Shown: piece by piece, positions 7,620 to 10,781 of the stretch
Position numbering within the stretch: the first letter of the stretch is position 1
Layout of the letters: each line of letters opens with the position of its first letter
Assembly (NCBI GenBank): GCA_036505275.1
Contig: DASXTS010000096.1
Coordinates: 1 to 10,781 of the forward strand
Reading direction: 5' to 3'
Origin: DASXTS01 sp036505275
Lineage (GTDB): Bacteria > Actinomycetota > Actinomycetes > Mycobacteriales > Pseudonocardiaceae
Length of the DNA: 10,781 nucleotides
Program-made: the position numbers and the translations under genes
Notes under the pieces: model-generated
What the model saw: the letters and a program-made list of their open reading frames with translations, nothing else
The model's database searches: none
What the model was told of the DNA's origin: nothing

Positions 7620-8564
7620 TCAGGCTCGGCGACCCAGGTGGCCGAGCAGGATGGTGAGCTGGTCGGCGCCGGCATCGATGGCCACGGCCGGGCCGAACAG
7701 GCCGCGCTCGCGCTGGTCGTCGCCGATCGCGGAGCTGGCGAAACCGTGGACGGCGGCGATCACAGCGTCGTCGGGCTGGTAGTCCACGCCCGCGCCGGTG
7801 GCCAGATCCCACCCGTGGACCAGAGATTCGAGCAGGCAGAGGTTGGCGAGCACGATGCCGGGCAGGTCCGGCGCCGGCAGGTCGAAGCGCCGGCCGAGGG
7901 TCTCCGGCTTGGCGAAGGCCGCGACGGCGCGCGCAGCGATGGCGCCCATGGTGCCCGCCGGTCGGTGGCCCAGGCGGTCGGTGTCGACCTGCCTGGGGTC
8001 CAGGTCGGTGGGGTCCACCGGCACGCCCTCCGCCACCCTGGTCAGCAGGTCGATCGAGGCAGCGAGGTGGTTGCCGACCTGGCGTGCCGTCCAGCCGGTG
8101 CACGGGCTCGGGACGTCCCAGGAGTCGACCGCGCCGAACACCGCGGTAGTGTCCCGCAGGCTGCGGTCCAGCAATGCGGCGATGTCCGGTCGGGCCATGG
8201 CCTTACGCAGCTCCTCGGCGTCGTAGATCAACTCCGAACTGACGATCATGCCATCCCGTACCCGCAGCACCTCGGCCGAGGTGAGCCTGCCGGGCAGCAT
8301 GGCCATCTCCCAGTCGAGGATCGAGCACACCAGTTCGCCGTCGATGAACTGGTGGCGCACCCGGAAATCGCGGACGGCCGCGCCGGCCTGCTTGGCCATG
8401 GCGCGGTACCCGTCGGCAGTGTCGAAGCTGGCCATCGGGCCGGTGAAGGCGAAGTCCGGGGCCAGTGGAACTCCGGTCATGTCGCCGGCCCCGCTGCGCC
8501 ACGCGTCGTAGTAGCTCTCGGCAATGTTCTGCACGCCGTCCTGCACGCCGTCCCGCACGCCCAT
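7620..8564 (-). CDS. NTF2/SnoaL-like domain fused to mycothiol-dependent maleylpyruvate isomerase-like (MDMPI/DinB) domain
   Basis: A 314-residue two-domain protein. Residues about 10-118 (IAESYYDAWRSG…FAFTGPMASFDTADGYRAMAKQ…VLRVRDGMIVSSELIYDAEELR) form an NTF2/SnoaL-like pocket. Residues about 125-314 are of the MDMPI/DinB type, with CTGWTARQVGNHLAASIDLL and LLESLVHGWDLA. His166, Glu246 and His250 match the His…Glu-x3-His metal site of mycothiol-dependent isomerases, so a metal-binding, possibly mycothiol-linked enzyme is likely; the reaction is unknown. ATG 8564 follows AGGAGGAG with 8 nt spacing, a strong ribosome site. The first 12 residues come from a 12-bp tandem repeat. It diverges from the ECF sigma gene and is convergent with the RyR gene, with a 59-nt gap. 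Confidence 0.9.
   Translation of the reverse strand: MGVRDGVQDGVQNIAESYYDAWRSGAGDMTGVPLAPDFAFTGPMASFDTADGYRAMAKQAGAAVRDFRVRHQFIDGELVCSILDWEMAMLPGRLTSAEVLRVRDGMIVSSELIYDAEELRKAMARPDIAALLDRSLRDTTAVFGAVDSWDVPSPCTGWTARQVGNHLAASIDLLTRVAEGVPVDPTDLDPRQVDTDRLGHRPAGTMGAIAARAVAAFAKPETLGRRFDLPAPDLPGIVLANLCLLESLVHGWDLATGAGVDYQPDDAVIAAVHGFASSAIGDDQRERGLFGPAVAIDAGADQLTILLGHLGRRA
8529..8564. repeat. 12-bp tandem repeat in the 5' end of the NTF2-MDMPI gene
   Basis: Plus-strand CTGCACGCCGTC occurs twice exactly (8529-8540, 8541-8552), followed by a degenerate third unit CCGCACGCCCAT (8553-8564) that includes the start codon. It is in frame and encodes the four-residue rhythm GVRD-GVQD-GVQN at the N-terminus, before the folded domain. 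Probably replication slippage with little effect on the fold. Confidence 0.7.
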
Positions 8565-8683
8565 GGTTTGTTCTCCTCCTCACGGGGCCGCGGCCGCGGC
8601 CTGCTACCTGGTCTGATCCCGGCCGGCCGGCAAACTCATCGGTTCGCGCCGTGGTTGTCGGTGCGGATCGCTAATCTGCCGGC
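8565..8683. promoter_or_regulatory. Divergent control region with leaderless-type -10 for the sigma gene
   Basis: A 119-bp region between the NTF2-MDMPI gene and the sigma gene. TAATCT at 8672-8677 matches the TAnnnT -10 pattern and ends exactly 6 nt before ATG 8684, the spacing expected for a leaderless transcript; no Shine-Dalgarno sequence precedes that ATG. No good -35 box is visible. Two palindromes lie upstream: GGCCGCGGCCGCGGCC (8586-8601, 16 bp, perfect) and CCGGCCGGCCGG (8619-8630). They may be operators, but GC-rich DNA makes such palindromes common. Confidence 0.45.
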
Positions 8684-9673
8684 ATGAGCGCGTCGGTGAC
8701 CGCGGGATGGACCGAGGACCAGCTGCTGGCGGCGGCGCGCGCCGGCGACGAGGAGGCGTTCCGTACGCTGCTGGCGCCTCACCTGTCGGCGCTGCACCTG
8801 CACTGCTACCGGATGCTCGGCTCCTACCACGACGCCGAGGAGGCAATGCAGGAGGTGCTGCTGCGGGCTTGGCGCTCCTTGGGGACCTACGCGGGGCGCG
8901 CGCCGCTGCGGCACTGGCTGTACCGGATCGCCACCACCACGTCGCTCAAGGCCGGCGCGGCCAGAGCCCGGTTGCCCGGCACCATTGACGAGATCGACTT
9001 CCTCGAGCCGTACCCGGACCGGCTGCTCGACATGCTGCCGGTGGACGCCGACCCGGCGGCCGCCGCCGAACGGCGGGAGTCGGTGTCGCTGGCCTTCGTC
9101 GCCGCGCTGCAGTTGCTGCCAGCCACCCAGCGCGCGGCGTTGATCCTGCACGACGTGCTGGCCTTTCGCGCCGACGAGATCGCCGAGCTGTTGGACTGCA
9201 GCATCGCCGCGGTCAACAGCCTGCTGCAGCGTGCCCGCGCCACCATGGGCGCGGCCAACCCTCGGCACACCACCCGCCCGCTCGACACCGACGACCGCCA
9301 GGTGTTGGCCCGTTTCGTCGACGCCTGGCACCGCCACGACATCGCCGCGCTGGCCGGCGTCCTGCGCGAGGACGTCGTGATGCGCATGCCGCCGGAGGGC
9401 ATGCACTTCCTCGGGCGCACCGCCGTCGTCGACTTCTTCGTCACCGTCCCGGCCGGCGGCCGCTTCGAAACGATCCACCTCGTCCCCACCCGATCCAACG
9501 GCCAGCCCGCCCTCGCCGCCTTCGACACCGAGGCCGGCATGCAGCCCTACGGACTCATGGTGCTGACCATGGCGGCCGGCGGGATCGCTGCCATCGTCGG
9601 CTTCCCAACCCAACACCGCCCCGCCTTCGAACGGGCCCTCGAACTCAGTCCCTCAGGCGCCCATCACCGATAG
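8684..9673 (+). CDS. ECF sigma factor with C-terminal SnoaL-like domain (SigG-like)
   Basis: Directs RNA polymerase to a specific promoter set. The 329-residue protein has sigma region 2 at about 22-90 (AFRTLLAPHLSALHLHCYRMLGSYHDAEEAMQEVLLRAWRSL…LRHWLYRIAT), a linker, and region 4 at about 138-190 (LPATQRAALILHDVLAFRADEIAELLDCSIAAVNSLLQRARATM), followed by a SnoaL/NTF2-like domain at about 203-315. In ECF groups with this tail the extra domain modulates sigma activity and usually replaces a separate anti-sigma factor; none is encoded nearby. The layout fits SigG-type (TIGR02960-like) or related SnoaL-bearing ECF groups; I cannot assign the exact group. The start at ATG 8684 is supported by homologous N-termini and the leaderless -10. 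The gene diverges from one containing another NTF2-like domain and is followed after 30 nt by a PEP-mutase-like gene, so shared regulation is likely. Confidence 0.92.
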   Translation: MSASVTAGWTEDQLLAAARAGDEEAFRTLLAPHLSALHLHCYRMLGSYHDAEEAMQEVLLRAWRSLGTYAGRAPLRHWLYRIATTTSLKAGAARARLPGTIDEIDFLEPYPDRLLDMLPVDADPAAAAERRESVSLAFVAALQLLPATQRAALILHDVLAFRADEIAELLDCSIAAVNSLLQRARATMGAANPRHTTRPLDTDDRQVLARFVDAWHRHDIAALAGVLREDVVMRMPPEGMHFLGRTAVVDFFVTVPAGGRFETIHLVPTRSNGQPALAAFDTEAGMQPYGLMVLTMAAGGIAAIVGFPTQHRPAFERALELSPSGAHHR

Positions 9674-9693
9674 GTGTCAGCGGCCTGATCTTT

Positions 9694-9698
9694 GGAGG
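9694..9698 (+). promoter_or_regulatory. Ribosome binding site fixing the PEP-mutase-like start
   Basis: GGAGG followed by ACACC and ATG 9704. It lies inside the longer reading that would begin at TTG 9692, which decides in favour of ATG. Confidence 0.8.
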
Positions 9699-9703
9699 AC
9701 ACC

Positions 9704-10486
9704 ATGAGCGACGCGTCACAGGAGAAGGCCGCCACGCTCCGTGCGCTGCACGTGCCCGGTGATCCACTCGTGCTACCCAACACCTGGGACGCGGCCTCGG
9801 CCCGGATGGTCGAGGCCACCGGGTTCCCGGTGGTGGCCACGAGTAGCGCTGCGACGGCGGCAATCCTCGGCTACGACGACGGGGAGGCGGCACCGGTCGA
9901 GGAGGTGCTGGCCGCGACCGAACGGATCGTCCGGGCGGTGAGCCTGCCGGTGACTGTCGACTTCGAGCGCGGCTACGCGCTGGAGCCCGCCGAGCTGGTC
10001 GAGCGGTTCGCCTCGACCGGCGCGGCCGGGTTGAATCTGGAGGACTCGAACCCCCCGAGCGGGAAGATGATCGAAGCCGCTGAAAAGGCGGACTTCCTTG
10101 CTGCAGTGCGCGACGCGGCGGCATCGCTGGGCGTGGACCTGGTCATCAATGCGCGTACGGACTCGTTCCTGCGCCGGGCCGGTTCGCCGGAGGCGCAGCT
10201 CGCCGCCACACTCGACCGCGGCGCACGGTACCTCGCGGCCGGCGCGGACTGCGTCTACCCGATCGCCGTCATGGATCCCGCCGTCATCCGGGCGCTGGTC
10301 GAGGGCATCCCCGGTCCCATCAACGTGGGGTACGGACCACAGGGCAAGCTGTCGCTGGCCGAGTTCGCCGCGCTCGGCGTCGCCCGAGTGAGCTTCGGGC
10401 CGACCCTGCAGCGGCACCTCTACAACAAGTTCGGCTCCGCGCTGTTCTCGGCCGTCGCGTCCGGCGAGAATCCGTTCGCGCTCTGA
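9704..10486 (+). CDS. Isocitrate lyase/phosphoenolpyruvate mutase superfamily protein
   Basis: A 260-residue TIM-barrel enzyme that probably makes or breaks a C–C or C–P bond in a 2-oxo-acid or its derivative. Seen: LPNTWDAASARMVEATGFPVVATSS (24-48), LGYDDGE (55-61, with Asp58), VTVDFERGY (83-91, metal-contact Asp86 and Glu88), GLNLEDS (109-115), VINARTDSF (147-155), and the C-terminal RVSFGPTLQRHLY. The isocitrate-lyase KKCGH signature is absent, so it is neither a true isocitrate lyase nor a clear methylisocitrate lyase; the substrate is undefined. ATG 9704 is preferred to in-frame TTG 9692 because GGAGG (9694-9698) lies 5 nt before it. It starts 30 nt after the sigma-factor stop with no terminator between, so co-transcription is likely, making it a candidate member of that sigma factor's regulon. 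Confidence 0.9.
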   Translation: MSDASQEKAATLRALHVPGDPLVLPNTWDAASARMVEATGFPVVATSSAATAAILGYDDGEAAPVEEVLAATERIVRAVSLPVTVDFERGYALEPAELVERFASTGAAGLNLEDSNPPSGKMIEAAEKADFLAAVRDAAASLGVDLVINARTDSFLRRAGSPEAQLAATLDRGARYLAAGADCVYPIAVMDPAVIRALVEGIPGPINVGYGPQGKLSLAEFAALGVARVSFGPTLQRHLYNKFGSALFSAVASGENPFAL

Positions 10487-10488
10487 CA

Positions 10489-10510
10489 CGGCCTGAAGAC
10501 GTGCAGGCCG
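10489..10510. terminator. Small hairpin after the PEP-mutase-like gene
   Basis: CGGCCTG (10489-10495) and CAGGCCG (10504-10510) are exact reverse complements around an 8-nt loop, starting 3 nt after the stop codon. There is no T-run. Its position suggests a terminator of the sigma/PEP-mutase transcript, but the stem is only 7 bp. A further 9-bp inverted repeat, GCGGCTGTC (10520-10528) and GACAGCCGC (10573-10581) with a 44-nt spacer, follows. Confidence 0.45.
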
Positions 10511-10580
10511 CGATCCTGCGCGGCTGTCTCCGGCCCCGCCCGGCCCGGCCGGCGTCACCGATCCGGTACGCCGACAGCCG

Positions 10581-10698
10581 CACGTGTGTCCGCGCGCCCG
10601 TACACCTGTGTCCGCGCGCCCGTACACGTGTGTCCGCGTGCCCGTACACGTGTGTCCGCGCCTCCGTACACGTGTGTCCGCGTGCCCGTACACGTGTG
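10581..10698. repeat. 22-bp tandem repeat, five full units plus partial
   Basis: Units start at 10581, 10603, 10625, 10647 and 10669, each 22 bp, with a final 8-bp partial unit at 10691. Each unit begins CACGTGTGTCCGCG (second unit CACCTGTG…) and ends with CCGTA; variation is confined to a few positions. Across each junction the sequence TACACGTGTG contains the palindrome ACACGTGT. A period of 22 bp is close to two helical turns, so each palindrome faces the same side of the DNA. The period is not a multiple of three, which argues against coding. The repeat may be a protein-binding array or a variable-number repeat. An inverted GCGGACAC lies shortly downstream, at 10728-10735. Confidence 0.9.
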
Positions 10699-10781
10699 GT
10701 AGCGCGTTGAGACATGTTGCGGCCCAAGCGGACACCTGCGTCTGGGTCGCGCTGACACGCCCATCCGGACTGCGAACACGT
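10699..10781. other. Non-coding tail to window edge
   Basis: No gene with credible codon pattern or ribosome site on either strand. It contains GCGGACACCTG (10728-10738), similar to an inverted piece of the adjacent 22-bp repeat. With 10487-10698 it makes 295 bp without a gene, possibly the leader of a gene beyond the edge. Confidence 0.5.

Noticed and set aside
9704..10486. True isocitrate or methylisocitrate lyase
   Set aside because: The KKCGH catalytic cysteine signature is absent; only the broader superfamily can be supported.
10581..10698. CRISPR array
   Set aside because: Units are contiguous with no unique spacers, and there are no cas genes.
10320..10735. Minus-strand frames through the tandem repeat (RGHTCTG-type repeats)
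   Set aside because: The repeat period of 22 bp is not a multiple of three, similar peptides appear in several frames, and there is no ribosome site.

Overview
The window looks like chromosomal DNA from a high-GC actinobacterium. GC content and third-position GC are very high throughout. There is a domain of the mycothiol-dependent isomerase (MDMPI/DinB) type, a SigG-like ECF sigma factor with a SnoaL tail, and an MmyB-like regulator divergent from a short-chain dehydrogenase, all typical of that phylum. A family such as Pseudonocardiaceae is plausible but cannot be proved from the sequence alone. I see no rRNA, tRNA, CRISPR array, insertion sequence or phage gene.

Layout: (1) 1-1022, minus: N-terminal two thirds or so of an MMPL/RND transporter, running off the left edge. 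(2) 1023-1164: divergent control region with a 9-bp inverted repeat and three TCAGGGT direct repeats. (3) 1165-2110, plus: an unrecognised actinobacterial-type hypothetical gene broken by a frameshift near 1460. (4) 2051-3690, plus: AMP-forming acyl-CoA ligase whose conserved N-terminus has no in-frame start at the expected place, pointing to a second frameshift near 2055-2062. (5) 3800-4150, plus: small VOC-fold protein, convergent with (6) 4166-5020, minus: Xre-type HTH regulator with an MmyB-like ligand-binding domain, divergent from (7) 5133-5870, plus: SDR oxidoreductase. (8) 5924-5965: perfect 18-bp-stem hairpin. (9) 5989-7560, plus: membrane-anchored double-Rossmann (TrkA-N/RCK-like) protein with a C-terminal RyR domain. 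(10) 7620-8564, minus: NTF2/SnoaL-like domain fused to an MDMPI/DinB domain, divergent from (11) 8684-9673, plus: ECF sigma factor with a C-terminal SnoaL domain and a leaderless-type promoter. (12) 9704-10486, plus: isocitrate lyase/PEP mutase superfamily protein, 30 nt behind the sigma gene and probably co-transcribed. (13) 10487-10781: no gene; two inverted repeats followed by a 22-bp tandem repeat (five full units plus a partial one).

The window reads as three or four small regulator-plus-enzyme modules side by side (MMPL exporter with its control region; regulator/SDR; sigma factor with PEP-mutase-like enzyme and divergent NTF2-MDMPI protein), not as one pathway. The least explained items are the RCK-RyR membrane protein, whose RyR domain is usually discussed as a ligand or nucleotide sensor; the perfect hairpin just upstream of it; the 22-bp tandem array; and two frameshifts within about 600 bp, which may be sequencing errors or real decay.
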